The notes under the pieces: model-generated
Told to the model about the DNA's origin: nothing
The model's input: only the letters and a program-made list of their open reading frames with translations
The model's database searches: none
Shown here: positions 18,258 to 27,252 of the stretch, one piece after another
How positions within the stretch are numbered: the first letter of the stretch is position 1
Layout of the letters: every line of letters begins with the position of its first letter
Made by a program: the position numbers and the translations under genes
Origin: Hydrogenophaga sp.
GTDB taxonomy: Bacteria; Pseudomonadota; Gammaproteobacteria; Burkholderiales; Burkholderiaceae_C
Assembly (NCBI RefSeq): GCF_030373245.1
Contig: NZ_JAUCZF010000001.1
Coordinates: 310,001 to 374,000, forward strand
Length of the DNA: 64,000 nucleotides
Direction of reading: 5' to 3'

Positions 18258-20426
18258 ATGGTCGTGAACCCTCGCAAAGTCTTACTGCTGATCGCCCTGG
18301 CGCTGGGCATTGGCGCCTTCTTTTTCTTCGACCTGGGTCGTTTCCTGAGCCTGGACTATCTCAAGCAAAGCCAGGCCAGCTTCACCGAGCTTTACGCCAG
18401 CCAGCCGCTGAAAGTAGCCGGCGCCTACTTCCTGATCTATGTGGCGGCCACCGCGCTCTCGCTGCCCGGTGCGGCCATCATCACGCTGGCGGGTGGCGCG
18501 ATCTTTGGCCTCTTCTGGGGCACGGTGATCGTGTCGTTCGCTTCCAGCATCGGCGCCACGCTGGCGTTTCTGGTGTCGCGCTTTGTGTTGCGAAGCACGG
18601 TCGAAGACAAGTTTGGCAAGCGCCTGGGCGAGATCAACCGCGGCGTGGAGAAAGACGGCGCGTTTTACCTGTTCACGCTGCGGCTGATTCCGGTGGTGCC
18701 GTTCTTCGTCATCAACCTCCTCATGGGTCTGACGAAGATGAAGGCGCTCACCTTCTACTGGGTGAGCCAGGTCGGCATGCTGGCCGGCACGCTGGTGTAC
18801 GTGAATGCGGGCACACAGCTGGCCCAGATCGAATCCCTGAAAGGCATTCTGAGTCCGGGGTTGATCGGCTCTTTCGTGCTGCTCGGCATCTTCCCGCTGA
18901 TCGCGCGCAAGATCGTCGAGGCGGTGAAGAAGCGCAAGGTCTATGCGCGCTGGGCCAGCGTGCGTCCGAAGACCTTCGACCGCAACCTGATCGTGATCGG
19001 CGGCGGTGCCGGCGGCCTGGTGTCGGCCTACATCGCGGCTGCGGTCAAGGCCAAAGTGACGCTGATCGAAGCCCACAAGATGGGGGGCGACTGCCTGAAC
19101 TACGGCTGCGTACCGAGCAAGGCGCTGATCAAGAGCGCCAAGCTGGCCAGCCAGATGCGCCATGGCGAAAAGTACGGTTTGTCCGACACGACGCCCACCT
19201 TCAGCTTCAAGACCGTGATGCAGCGCATCCACGACGTCATCCGAGCCATCGAGCCGCACGACAGTGTGGAGCGCTACACCGGGCTGGGCGTGGAAGTGCT
19301 GCAGGGCTACGCCAAGCTGGTCAACCCCTGGACGGTCGAGATCGCGCTCAACGATGGCAGCAAGCAGACACTCACCGCACGCAGCATCGTGATCGCCGCT
19401 GGCGCGCGCCCTTTTGTGCCCCCACTGCTGGGTCTGAACGACGTGGGCTACGTCACCAGCGACACGCTGTGGGACGAGTTTGCGAAACTGGATGAGGTGC
19501 CCAGGCGCCTCGTGGTGCTGGGCGGTGGTCCGATCGGCTCGGAGCTGGCGCAGAGCTTCGCTCGCCTGGGCTCGCAGGTGACGCAGGTGGAAATGGGTCC
19601 GCGCATCATGATTCGCGAGGACGAAGAGGTGAGCGAGCTGGCGAAGAAGGCGCTGGAGGCCGACGGCGTGGATGTGCGCGTGGGCCACAAGGCGCTGCGC
19701 TGTGAGATGGTGGGCGGCGAAAAGACGCTGATCGTCGAACACCAGGGCCAGGAGCAGCGCATTGCGTTTGACCAGCTGCTGTGCGCCGTGGGCCGCAGCG
19801 CGCGCCTGACCGGCTACGGCCTGGAAGACATCGGCATTCCAACCAACCGCGTGGTGGAAACCAACGAGTACCTGGAAACGCTGTACCCCAACATCTTTGC
19901 CGCTGGCGACGTGGCCGGGCCCTACCAGTTCACCCACGTGGCAGCCCACCAGGCCTGGTACGCGGCCGTCAATGCGCTGTTTGGCGACTTCAAGAAATTC
20001 AAGGCCGACTATTCGGTGATCCCCTGGGCCACCTTCGTTGACCCAGAGGTTGCGCGCGTCGGTCTCAACGAACAGGAAGCCAAGGAAAAGAGCATCGCCT
20101 ACGAAGTCACGAAATACGGCATCGACGACCTCGACCGCGCGATTGCCGACAGCGAGGCCCATGGCTTCGTGAAGGTGCTGACCGTACCCGGCAAGGACAC
20201 CATCCTGGGCGTGACCATCGTAGGCACGCACGCTGGCGACCTGCTGGCCGAGTACGTGCTCGCGATGAAGCATGGACTGGGTCTGAACAAGATCCTGGGC
20301 ACCATCCACACCTACCCCACGCTGGCCGAGGCCAACAAATACGCCGCTGGCGAATGGAAGCGCGCCCACGCGCCCGAGAAGTTGCTGCTGTGGGTGAAGA
20401 AATTCCACGACTGGCGCCGCGGTTGA
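18258..20426 (+). CDS. TVP38/TMEM64 membrane domain fused to a mercuric reductase-like FAD oxidoreductase
   Basis: A 722-residue fusion. Residues 1-225 are a SNARE-associated (VTT) membrane domain with LSLPGAAIITLAGGAIFG and FTLRLIPVVPFFVINLLMG. Residues about 238-720 are a class-I pyridine nucleotide-disulfide oxidoreductase: FAD motif VIGGGAGG, redox disulfide GGDCLNYGCVPSK, NAD motif VVLGGGPIGSELAQ, FAD site IFAAGDV and C-terminal HTYPTLAE. The mercury-specific N-terminal domain and C-terminal Cys pair are absent. ATG 18258 is only two bases from AAGGA, so GTG 18264 (MNPRKVLL) may be the true start. It leads DUF547 and DUF3047 genes. Confidence 0.9.
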   Translation: MVVNPRKVLLLIALALGIGAFFFFDLGRFLSLDYLKQSQASFTELYASQPLKVAGAYFLIYVAATALSLPGAAIITLAGGAIFGLFWGTVIVSFASSIGATLAFLVSRFVLRSTVEDKFGKRLGEINRGVEKDGAFYLFTLRLIPVVPFFVINLLMGLTKMKALTFYWVSQVGMLAGTLVYVNAGTQLAQIESLKGILSPGLIGSFVLLGIFPLIARKIVEAVKKRKVYARWASVRPKTFDRNLIVIGGGAGGLVSAYIAAAVKAKVTLIEAHKMGGDCLNYGCVPSKALIKSAKLASQMRHGEKYGLSDTTPTFSFKTVMQRIHDVIRAIEPHDSVERYTGLGVEVLQGYAKLVNPWTVEIALNDGSKQTLTARSIVIAAGARPFVPPLLGLNDVGYVTSDTLWDEFAKLDEVPRRLVVLGGGPIGSELAQSFARLGSQVTQVEMGPRIMIREDEEVSELAKKALEADGVDVRVGHKALRCEMVGGEKTLIVEHQGQEQRIAFDQLLCAVGRSARLTGYGLEDIGIPTNRVVETNEYLETLYPNIFAAGDVAGPYQFTHVAAHQAWYAAVNALFGDFKKFKADYSVIPWATFVDPEVARVGLNEQEAKEKSIAYEVTKYGIDDLDRAIADSEAHGFVKVLTVPGKDTILGVTIVGTHAGDLLAEYVLAMKHGLGLNKILGTIHTYPTLAEANKYAAGEWKRAHAPEKLLLWVKKFHDWRRG

Positions 20427-20461
20427 ACCAGCCGCCTGCATTCAACTCCAAGGCACTCACC

Positions 20462-21295
20462 ATGAACACGCAACGCCTCACCCGTCGCCACACCCTCCGC
20501 CTGTTGACCGCACTGGCGAGCACCACCTTGATGCCGCTGGGCGCCCTGGCCCAGGCCGGATTCGACCATCAGTACAAAGCCTGGAACACACTGTTGAAAA
20601 AGCATGTGCGCTGGTTGCCCGACGGCAAGCAGTCGCGCGTGAACTACAAGGGCTTTGCAACCGATCGCGCGGCGCTCAAAAGCGTGCTGGACGGTCTGAG
20701 CGCTGTGCCCAAAGCCAGCTTCGACGGCTGGAGCAAACCGCAGCAAATGGCGTTTCTGATCAACGCCTACAACGCGTTCACGGTCGAGATCATCCTCACC
20801 AAGTACCCGGACATCAAGTCCATCAAGGAACTGGGCTTCCTCAACCGCGGTCCCTGGAAAAACGAGTTCTTCACCCTGCTCGACGCCAAGCGCCACCTCG
20901 ACTGGATCGAACACGAGCAACTGCGCCCTGTCTACAAAGACCCGCGCATCCATGCCGGCGTGAACTGCGCGAGCATCGGCTGCCCGGCCCTGCGCGACGA
21001 AGCCTTCACCGCGACCCAGCTCGATGCCCAGCTCGACGACGGCATGAAGCGCTTCATGAGCGACCGAACCCGCAACCGCGTCCAGGGCGGCGAGGTGCAG
21101 ATCAACAACATCTTCAAGTGGTTCAAGGAAGACTTCAACAGCGGCTACCGCGGCATCAACCGGCTGGAAGACCTGCTGGCCCAGCACGCCGAGCACCTGA
21201 GCGACAAGCCCGAAGAACAAGCGGCACTGCGCGCCAAGAGCCTGCCGGTGAGCTACCTGGAGTACGACTGGTCGCTCAACGACGTGGGGCGGTGA
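20462..21295 (+). CDS. Secreted DUF547 protein
   Basis: A 277-residue protein with a Tat-like signal (TRRHTLRLLTALASTTLMPL, cleavage near ALA-Q) and the DUF547 core: MAFLINAYNAFTVEII, HAGVNCASIGCPALRDEAF and NNIFKWFKEDF. The NCASIGCP segment carries two conserved cysteines and the domain resembles a Cys-His-Asp hydrolase, but no activity is established. It follows the TVP38-reductase fusion by 35 bases and precedes DUF3047 by two; this trio recurs in proteobacteria, suggesting one envelope pathway. Confidence 0.88.
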   Translation: MNTQRLTRRHTLRLLTALASTTLMPLGALAQAGFDHQYKAWNTLLKKHVRWLPDGKQSRVNYKGFATDRAALKSVLDGLSAVPKASFDGWSKPQQMAFLINAYNAFTVEIILTKYPDIKSIKELGFLNRGPWKNEFFTLLDAKRHLDWIEHEQLRPVYKDPRIHAGVNCASIGCPALRDEAFTATQLDAQLDDGMKRFMSDRTRNRVQGGEVQINNIFKWFKEDFNSGYRGINRLEDLLAQHAEHLSDKPEEQAALRAKSLPVSYLEYDWSLNDVGR

Positions 21296-21297
21296 AC

Positions 21298-22059
21298 ATG
21301 AGACGGCTGGCCTTGGCCACGCTGGTGGCAGGCTGCACGGTGGCCGCGCTCGCGCAGTCCAATCTCCCGCTGCCCCCTTTGCTTCAAAACGGCGGCGCGC
21401 TTTCCTCCGACTGGCGCTTCGTGGGTTTCCCCAAGAACCAGGCCGACATCCCGCCCACGCGCTTCGAGCCTGGCACGGTGGACGGCGAGCCCGCACTGAA
21501 GGTCGTCACCGAACGCTCCTATGGCACCTGGGTCAACGGCTGGCGAGGCGCGGCACCGGAGCGACTGCAATGGCGCTGGCGACTCGATGAACCGCTGTCG
21601 GGCGGTGTGGCGCCGGCCAACCTGCTGAGCAAGGCTGGCGACGACGCTGCGCTCAAAGTCTGCGTGATGTTCGACCACGCGCTGGACCGCGTGCCCTTCG
21701 TGGAACGCACCCTGTTGCGCGTCGCCCGCAGCGTGAGCGGCGCGCCACTGCCCGCCGCCACGCTGTGCTACGTGTGGGACAGCGTGGGTGCCGCGAGCGT
21801 GCAGGGCGCCAACCCGTACACGCGGCGTGTGCGCTTCATCAGCCTGCAAGGGCGCGATGCGCCACTGGGCCGCTGGGCCAACGAATCGCGCGATGTGGCG
21901 CGAGACTTCGCCACCCTGTTCGCCGACGAACTGCCGCAAGGTGCGCAGACGCCGCGCGCCGACCTGCCCCCGGTGAACACGGTGCTGATCGGCGCCGACA
22001 GCGACAACACCGCCAGTCGCAGCCTGGGCTGGGTGGCCGATCTGCGCTGGGCGCCCTGA
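21298..22059 (+). CDS. Secreted DUF3047 protein
   Basis: A 253-residue protein with a signal peptide (residues 1-19, ending ALA) and the DUF3047 beta-sandwich core: TYG-like motif SYGTWVNGWRG, LQWRWRLDEPL, DDAALKVCVMFD, TLCYVWD and the terminal DNTASRSLGWVADLRW. Function unknown; family members are periplasmic. It starts two bases after the DUF547 stop with translational coupling likely. The upstream GTG 21292 is an alternative start in frame. Confidence 0.88.
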   Translation: MRRLALATLVAGCTVAALAQSNLPLPPLLQNGGALSSDWRFVGFPKNQADIPPTRFEPGTVDGEPALKVVTERSYGTWVNGWRGAAPERLQWRWRLDEPLSGGVAPANLLSKAGDDAALKVCVMFDHALDRVPFVERTLLRVARSVSGAPLPAATLCYVWDSVGAASVQGANPYTRRVRFISLQGRDAPLGRWANESRDVARDFATLFADELPQGAQTPRADLPPVNTVLIGADSDNTASRSLGWVADLRWAP

Positions 22060-22129
22060 GCGCAATGCTCGGGAGATAGGCCAGGGTTCAGCAAGCCAGC
22101 GGGTCGCCGAGTCACGGCTACCATGGAGC

Positions 22130-22666
22130 ATGCCGACCCCCCGTCGAATGTTCACCGCCCGCCTTGCACTTCGGCCGGTGACCCCTGCAGACCGAGCCGA
22201 CCTCATCGCGCTGGAGGCAGACCCCTCTGTCATGCGCTACCTCAACGGGGGAAGACCAGTTGCGCAAGCGGGCTGCGCCCATGGCGACTTCCTGACACCG
22301 CGCGGCACAGAGTCTGAGGTCCTCGCGGCTCACGAGCGCGCAACCGGCCACTTTGTCGGGTGGTTCGCGCTGTTTGACGATGGCATGGTCGACGGCATCA
22401 GGACAGCGGAGCTGGGCTACCGGCTTCGTCGAGCAGCCTGGGGCCAAGGCTATGGGTCCGAAGGCGTGCAGGCACTCGTTGCCAACGCCTTGGGCTCCAT
22501 GGGCTTTGGCAGAATCCAGGCCCGCACCATGACAGCGAACCTCGCTTCTCGCCGCTTGCTGGAGAAGTCGGGCTTTCGACCTGTTGAGACGGTGTTTCCA
22601 TCCTTCCCTCAACCCCTACCCGGGGAGGCAGAGGGCGAGATACTTTACGAGGTTGGGGCCAGCTAA
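22130..22666 (+). CDS. GNAT acetyltransferase, RimJ/RimL type
   Basis: A 178-residue protein with the GNAT fold: RLALRPVTPADRADL at the N-terminus, ELGYRLRRAAWGQGYGSEGVQALV (acetyl-CoA-binding R-x-x-G-x-G/A as RRAAWGQGYGSEG) and NLASRRLLEKSGFRPV. Members acetylate protein N-termini or small molecules. It begins with an ATG 70 bases after DUF3047 and ends five bases before the SelD-associated oxidoreductase gene, so it may share that transcript. Substrate not predictable. Confidence 0.85.
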   Translation: MPTPRRMFTARLALRPVTPADRADLIALEADPSVMRYLNGGRPVAQAGCAHGDFLTPRGTESEVLAAHERATGHFVGWFALFDDGMVDGIRTAELGYRLRRAAWGQGYGSEGVQALVANALGSMGFGRIQARTMTANLASRRLLEKSGFRPVETVFPSFPQPLPGEAEGEILYEVGAS

Positions 22667-22671
22667 CATCC

Positions 22672-23838
22672 ATGCCCATGCAAAACCCCGGCATCAAGAA
22701 ACTTGTGTTGCTCGGCGCCGGTCATGCGCACGTGCATGTCCTGTCCCGGCTGGCTCAGAACCGCCCCGCCGATCTGGACGTGACCGTGGTTACGCCCTAC
22801 CCGTTCCAGACCTACAGCGGCATGACGCCCGGCCTGGTCGCCGGCCGCTACGAAACGGCCGAGTGCCAGATTCCGCTGGAGCCGCTGGTGAAAGCGGCTG
22901 GCGCGAAATGGGTGCAGGCGCGCTGCACCGGGCTTGACGCCAACGAGCAACTGGTGCGGCTCGCTGCCGCCGGCGGCGCCAAGCAGGTCCCGGCAGAGTT
23001 GCCCTACCACCTGCTGTCCATCGACACCGGCGCGGTCATCGACCGGCAGCGGCTGGAGGCCGAGATGCCGGGCGCGGCTGCGCGCGCGCTGATCGTGCGC
23101 CCCATCGAGGCGTTCGCAGCGCTGTGGCCCCAGGTGCTCGGTCTGGCCGAGAAGAATCCTGTGTCGGTGGCGATCATCGGCGCTGGCGCTGCTGGACTGG
23201 AGCTGCTGTTCGCGGCCGAGCAGAGGCTGCGCCAGGCGGGTCATGCATCGGCTCGCTTTACCCTCATCACGGGCGGTGGTGAGGTGGCCACGAACTACCC
23301 CAAGGGCGTGCAGGCCCGCGTGCGCCGCCTGCTCAAGCGGCGCAACATCACCGTGCTGCGCGAAACCTGTGTGGGCGTCAGTTCTGATGCCTTGTTGCTG
23401 GGCAGCGGCGCCACCCTGGCCTGCAACGTGCCCATCCTTGCCATCGGTACCCACGCGCCGCCATGGCTTCAGGGCAGCGGGCTGGCGCTGTCAGCGGCTG
23501 GCCATGTGCTGGTCAACGCCTTCCAGCAAAGCACCAGCCACGCCAACGTGTTCGCCGCGGGCGATGTGGCCACGCGCGCCGACAGCGAGCACCCCAAGAG
23601 CGGCGTTTACGCGGTGCGCGCGGGCCCGCCACTGGCGCGCAACCTGCTCGCTGCCCACGAGACTCAGGCGCTCAAGGCCCACCACCCGCCGAAGCACACG
23701 CTCAACCTGCTGTCGTGTGGCGCCGGTCACGCCATCGCCAGCTACGGCCCGCTGCACCTGGAAGGCGCCTGGGCCTGGCGCTGGAAAGACCGCATCGACC
23801 GCGCTTTCGTGGCGAAATACGCCCTGCCCGCCGCATGA
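22672..23838 (+). CDS. SelD-associated FAD/NAD(P) oxidoreductase (TIGR03169-like)
   Basis: A 388-residue NDH-2-like flavoprotein with LLGAGHAHVHVL (FAD site, residues 12-23), PYPFQTYSGMTPGLVAGRY, VAIIGAGAAGLEL (NAD site near 165) and VFAAGDVATR. This matches the family often fused to, or encoded beside, selenophosphate synthetase SelD. No selD is adjacent here, but a decayed selD-like remnant lies 5 kb away beside senB. It is translationally coupled to chrA through an ATGA overlap. The physiological electron acceptor is unknown. Confidence 0.83.
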   Translation: MPMQNPGIKKLVLLGAGHAHVHVLSRLAQNRPADLDVTVVTPYPFQTYSGMTPGLVAGRYETAECQIPLEPLVKAAGAKWVQARCTGLDANEQLVRLAAAGGAKQVPAELPYHLLSIDTGAVIDRQRLEAEMPGAAARALIVRPIEAFAALWPQVLGLAEKNPVSVAIIGAGAAGLELLFAAEQRLRQAGHASARFTLITGGGEVATNYPKGVQARVRRLLKRRNITVLRETCVGVSSDALLLGSGATLACNVPILAIGTHAPPWLQGSGLALSAAGHVLVNAFQQSTSHANVFAAGDVATRADSEHPKSGVYAVRAGPPLARNLLAAHETQALKAHHPPKHTLNLLSCGAGHAIASYGPLHLEGAWAWRWKDRIDRAFVAKYALPAA

Positions 23839-25028
23839 CGCCGGTATCCGATCGCAGCGCCTGGCGCATCTTCCTGATCTTCCTGCGGCTCGGGCTCACT
23901 TCGTTCGGTGGGCCGGTCGCTCATCTCGGCTATTTCCGGCAGGAATTTGTCGAGCGCCGCCGCTGGCTAAGCGAAGCGGCTTACGCCGACCTGGTGGCGT
24001 TGTGCCAGTTTCTGCCCGGCCCGGCCAGCAGCCAGGTCGGCCTGGCACTGGGCCTCTCGCGCGCCGGCTACGCGGGCGCCTGGGCCGCCTGGGTCGGCTT
24101 TACCGTGCCCTCGGCCATCGCGCTGATCGCACTCGCGATTGGCCTCGCGCAAGCCGGCGATGCGGTGCCTGCCGGCCTGCTGCATGGCCTCAAGGTGGTC
24201 GCGGTGGCGGTGGTGGCGCAGGCCGTATGGGGCATGGCGCGAAGCCTGTGCCCTGACACCCCTCGCCGAGCGCTCATGCTCGCCAGCGCCGCGCTGCTTA
24301 TTGCGTGGCCGGGCACCGCGATGCAACTGCTCGCCATTGGCCTGGCCGCCCTGGTTGGTCTGGCCTGGCTGCGCCCGGCGGCCGACACCGCGCCTCAGCC
24401 GATGGGCGTACCGGTCAGCCGGCGAGCTGGCGCCGCCTGGCTGGCGCTGTTCTTCGCACTGCTGCTCGGCCTGCCGCTGCTGGCCGTGGCCCTGCCCGGG
24501 CAGGCGGTGGCGGTGGTGGACGCCTTTTACCGCGCTGGCGCCCTGGTCTTCGGTGGTGGCCATGTCGTGTTGCCGCTGCTGCAAGCCAGCGTGGTACCTA
24601 ACGGCTGGGTCAGCGCCGACGCTTTCGTGGCCGGCTACGGCGCGGCGCAGGCCGTGCCCGGTCCGCTCTTCACCTTTGCCGCGTTTCTCGGCGCCAGTCT
24701 GTCGGGTACGCCCACCGGGTGGACCGGCGGCGCCCTCGCGCTGGCCGCCATTTTCCTGCCCTCCTTCCTGCTGATCGCAGGCGCATTGCCGTTCTGGGAA
24801 CAGCTGCGCGCCCAACCCCAGGTGCGCGCCGCCCTTCTCGGCATCAACGCCGCCGTGGTCGGTCTGCTGCTGGCTGCGTTGTGGAACCCGGTTATCACCA
24901 GCGGCATCCACGGCGTGGAAGACGGCTTGCTGGCAGGCGTGGCACTGCTGGCGCTGATGCGCTGGAAATGGCCGCCCTGGCTCGTGGTGGCGGGGTGCGC
25001 ACTGGTGGGCGCTGCACTGATGGGCTGA
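23835..25028 (+). CDS. chrA: Chromate transporter ChrA (two-domain form)
   Basis: A 397-residue inner-membrane protein of the CHR superfamily with two homologous halves. The first has the signature FLRLGLTSFGGPVAHLGYFR and LVALCQFLPGPASSQVGLALG; the second has YRAGALVFGGGHVVLPLLQ and YGAAQAVPGPLFTFAAFLGA. It exports chromate or takes up sulfate-like anions using the proton gradient. The start is ATG 23835, overlapping the upstream oxidoreductase stop. Context with selenium-linked genes raises the possibility that a selenium or sulfur oxyanion is the natural cargo, which is speculation. Confidence 0.92.
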   Translation: MTPVSDRSAWRIFLIFLRLGLTSFGGPVAHLGYFRQEFVERRRWLSEAAYADLVALCQFLPGPASSQVGLALGLSRAGYAGAWAAWVGFTVPSAIALIALAIGLAQAGDAVPAGLLHGLKVVAVAVVAQAVWGMARSLCPDTPRRALMLASAALLIAWPGTAMQLLAIGLAALVGLAWLRPAADTAPQPMGVPVSRRAGAAWLALFFALLLGLPLLAVALPGQAVAVVDAFYRAGALVFGGGHVVLPLLQASVVPNGWVSADAFVAGYGAAQAVPGPLFTFAAFLGASLSGTPTGWTGGALALAAIFLPSFLLIAGALPFWEQLRAQPQVRAALLGINAAVVGLLLAALWNPVITSGIHGVEDGLLAGVALLALMRWKWPPWLVVAGCALVGAALMG

Positions 25029-25585
25029 TGCGGATCATCGGCCTGCGGCTCTCAGCCAAGGTCCTGGGCTACAAGGGGGTGATCCCGCCGCCCGAGGGTT
25101 TCGAGACGTTGATGGTGAGCGCGGCACTGGGGGGTGCTTCACTGCACCGGCGCGGCCGTCGTCTACCTGGGCTGGCAAGCCAGCCAGGTCTGTCTGCTCA
25201 ACCCAAAGCTGCAGGCCAAACTGCTGCGGGCGAGGCTGCTCAGCGCCAATGCGTTGGTGCTGCAGCAGCGGTTATTCCCCATCCTGAAGCGCTCGCGCCC
25301 GTTGTCCCGCGGAGGTCGGCGCGACGGATCGACCGTGGCGCTCAGCGTGTCGCGGTCGAACAGCCTGTGGTTCTTTTGCGCTTTCCTGGGAACTGCCCGC
25401 CTCTAGAAGGGTACCGTCTCCTTGATCTTTGTGTTGCCCATCGCGACCGCGTCGTGAGGGGTGGCATTTTTTTGCTCATCATTTTGCTGATGCTTGCGTC
25501 GCGAGAAGAGCCCAAGTCCAAACCCGACTGGATAGACTCCATGAAAGCGACCCTCAGCGATCTTGCCGACCTGAGCGAACGTTGA
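25028..25585 (+). CDS. Possible small hypothetical protein, perhaps a frameshifted gene
   Basis: A 185-codon open frame starting in a TGATG overlap with chrA. Its start (MRIIGLRLSAKVLGYKGV) and end (GGIFLLIILLMLASREE followed by a charged tail to LSER) look protein-like, the latter with a membrane helix. The middle, rich in Arg/Pro/Ala, looks like a non-coding frame, while the +1 frame at 25134-25406 reads more naturally (VVYLGWQASQVCLLNPKLQ). This pattern suggests a gene broken by frameshifts. No family recognised. Confidence 0.3.
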   Translation: MRIIGLRLSAKVLGYKGVIPPPEGFETLMVSAALGGASLHRRGRRLPGLASQPGLSAQPKAAGQTAAGEAAQRQCVGAAAAVIPHPEALAPVVPRRSARRIDRGAQRVAVEQPVVLLRFPGNCPPLEGYRLLDLCVAHRDRVVRGGIFLLIILLMLASREEPKSKPDWIDSMKATLSDLADLSER

Positions 25586-25633
25586 ACACCTCAGACGCGG
25601 CCGGTCCGCTGTCACACCCAAAGCAGAAGCTCC

Positions 25634-26437
25634 ATGACCCCACGTTCATTCCGCTCCCTGGTCGTCGCTGCCGCGGCGCTGGCCCCCTTGCTCACCCTGG
25701 CCCAGACCGCCACCGCATCCGGCCTGCATCCCTGGGAAGTGCCCACACCGCGCCTGAAAGCCGACGCCTACTTCACCAACCTCAAGGACGGTGATCAGAT
25801 CGAAACCCCCTATGTGCTGAAGTTCGGCCTCTCGGGCGGCTGGGGACTCGCACCCGTGGCCAAGCCCTCCAGCGGCAAGGCGGGCCATCACCACCTGCTG
25901 GTGAACCGAGACCTGCCCCTCAATTTCAAGGAAGCGCTGCCGTTCAATGACCAGTACATTCACTTCGGTGGCGGTCAGATGGAGACCGTGCTGACGTTCG
26001 AACCAGGCACCTACACCCTGCGCATGTTGCTGGCCAACCAGCAACACTTGCCGCACTTCGTGTACAGCAAGCCGGCCAGGATCACCGTCACCAAAAAGAA
26101 CCCTTCCGATCCCAAGTCCCTGCAGACCGCAGGCATCAGCCTGATGCTGCCACCGGGCGAAGTGCGCGCGCCTTTCCGGGTGCAGTTCCATGCCTCGAAA
26201 CTCAATGTGGCTCGACTGGACCAGCAACTGCCTGATACCGGCCACTTCAAGCTCCAGGTCACCTCGACCAGTGGCAGCGGCAACGCAGACCTGAACTACA
26301 CCAACGGCCAGACCGAGGTGCACCTCTCGCCTCCACCCGGCACCTACCGCCTGCAGCTGCTTTGGGTGGACAACATCACCGGCCGCACCGACGTGATCGA
26401 GCCCGCCACGGCGCAAGTGCAGGTGGTGGGCCGCTGA
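25634..26437 (+). CDS. Secreted protein with two DUF4399 domains
   Basis: A 267-residue exported protein, signal peptide 1-25. Domain 1 (about 40-155) has the family hallmarks FTNLKDGDQIETPYVLKFG, GKAGHHHLLVN and FEPGTYTLRMLLANQQHLPH. Domain 2 (about 165-265) repeats the layout (LMLPPGEVRAPFRVQF, DTGHFKLQV, PPPGTYRLQLLWVDN) but its triple-His block has become GHFKLQ. The HHH in domain 1 could bind metal. Function unknown. A stand-alone gene with ribosome site AGAAGC. Confidence 0.83.
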   Translation: MTPRSFRSLVVAAAALAPLLTLAQTATASGLHPWEVPTPRLKADAYFTNLKDGDQIETPYVLKFGLSGGWGLAPVAKPSSGKAGHHHLLVNRDLPLNFKEALPFNDQYIHFGGGQMETVLTFEPGTYTLRMLLANQQHLPHFVYSKPARITVTKKNPSDPKSLQTAGISLMLPPGEVRAPFRVQFHASKLNVARLDQQLPDTGHFKLQVTSTSGSGNADLNYTNGQTEVHLSPPPGTYRLQLLWVDNITGRTDVIEPATAQVQVVGR

Positions 26438-26539
26438 GACGCCTTTTCGGCGACGGTCGGCCACGTGCTGGCGCCAAAAGTCAGGTTCAAGGGTGACGCC
26501 ACTTGAACGCCATGCGCGGTGGGGGTCGACTCGCGAGCC

Positions 26540-27235
26540 TCAACACCCCATCAGATCCGCCAGCTGCTCCAGATCCCGCGCGTGGTGCGTGTTCGCCGGA
26601 TCGGGTGAGACGTCTTTGGGCTGGCCTGTGCCGAATTCCAGCGGCCGCTCGATGTAGGCGGTCTGCAAGCCGCAGGCGCGGGCCGCGGCCAGGTCGTCCT
26701 GGTGGGCGGCGACGAGCATGACCTGCGAGGGCTTCAGATCAAATGTCTCAGCCACGCCCAGGTAGGTGCGCGGGTCGGGCTTGTAGGCACGGAACACCTC
26801 GGCCGAGAGCACACAGTCCCAGGGCAGCCCAGCGCGCTTGGCCATGTTGGTGAGCAGGCCGATGTTGCCGTTGGAGAGTGTGCAGATCGTGAAACGGCGC
26901 TTGAGCCGGGTCAGCCCCGCCACCGTATCGGGCCAGGCATCGAGCCGGTGCCACGCGCGGTTGAGCTCGCGGCGCTGCGTTTCGTCCAGATGGTCGAGGC
27001 CGAAACGCGGCAGGATGCCGTCCAGAATCAAGCGGTGCAGATCGTCGATGCGGGTCCAGCCGAGTTCTCCCGAGCGCACCCGTTGCATGGCAGGTTGGTA
27101 GCCCGCGCGCCAGGCGAGCGCAAAGGCATCGGCATCCACCTTGGGATCGATGACCGCGATCTCGCGCGCGATGCTGCCGTGCCAGTCGACCACGGTGCCG
27201 AAAATGTCGAAAGCGAGTACCTGGGGCTGCATCAT
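26540..27235 (-). CDS. Type II (S)-2-haloacid dehalogenase, HAD superfamily
   Basis: A 231-residue HAD enzyme that hydrolyses 2-haloalkanoic acids by an aspartyl-ester intermediate. Motif I is LAFDIFGTVVDW (nucleophile Asp), motif II CTLSNGN (Ser/Asn), motif III RAYKPDPRTYLG (Lys) and motif IV VAAHQDDLAAARACGL. These match the dehalogenase branch, including the VVDWHGS loop. The start is ATG 27235 (MMQPQVLAFD), just 17 bases after the methyltransferase stop; ATG 27280 in frame would overlap that gene. True substrates may include non-halogenated compounds. Confidence 0.85.
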   Translation of the reverse strand: MMQPQVLAFDIFGTVVDWHGSIAREIAVIDPKVDADAFALAWRAGYQPAMQRVRSGELGWTRIDDLHRLILDGILPRFGLDHLDETQRRELNRAWHRLDAWPDTVAGLTRLKRRFTICTLSNGNIGLLTNMAKRAGLPWDCVLSAEVFRAYKPDPRTYLGVAETFDLKPSQVMLVAAHQDDLAAARACGLQTAYIERPLEFGTGQPKDVSPDPANTHHARDLEQLADLMGC

Positions 27236-27252
27236 GTCGGCCTCGACCGGGT

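Noticed and set aside
18282..20441. 719-codon open frame on the minus strand across the TVP38-reductase gene
   Set aside because: Antisense frame caused by high-GC codon bias; the plus strand has clear FAD, redox-disulfide and NAD motifs.
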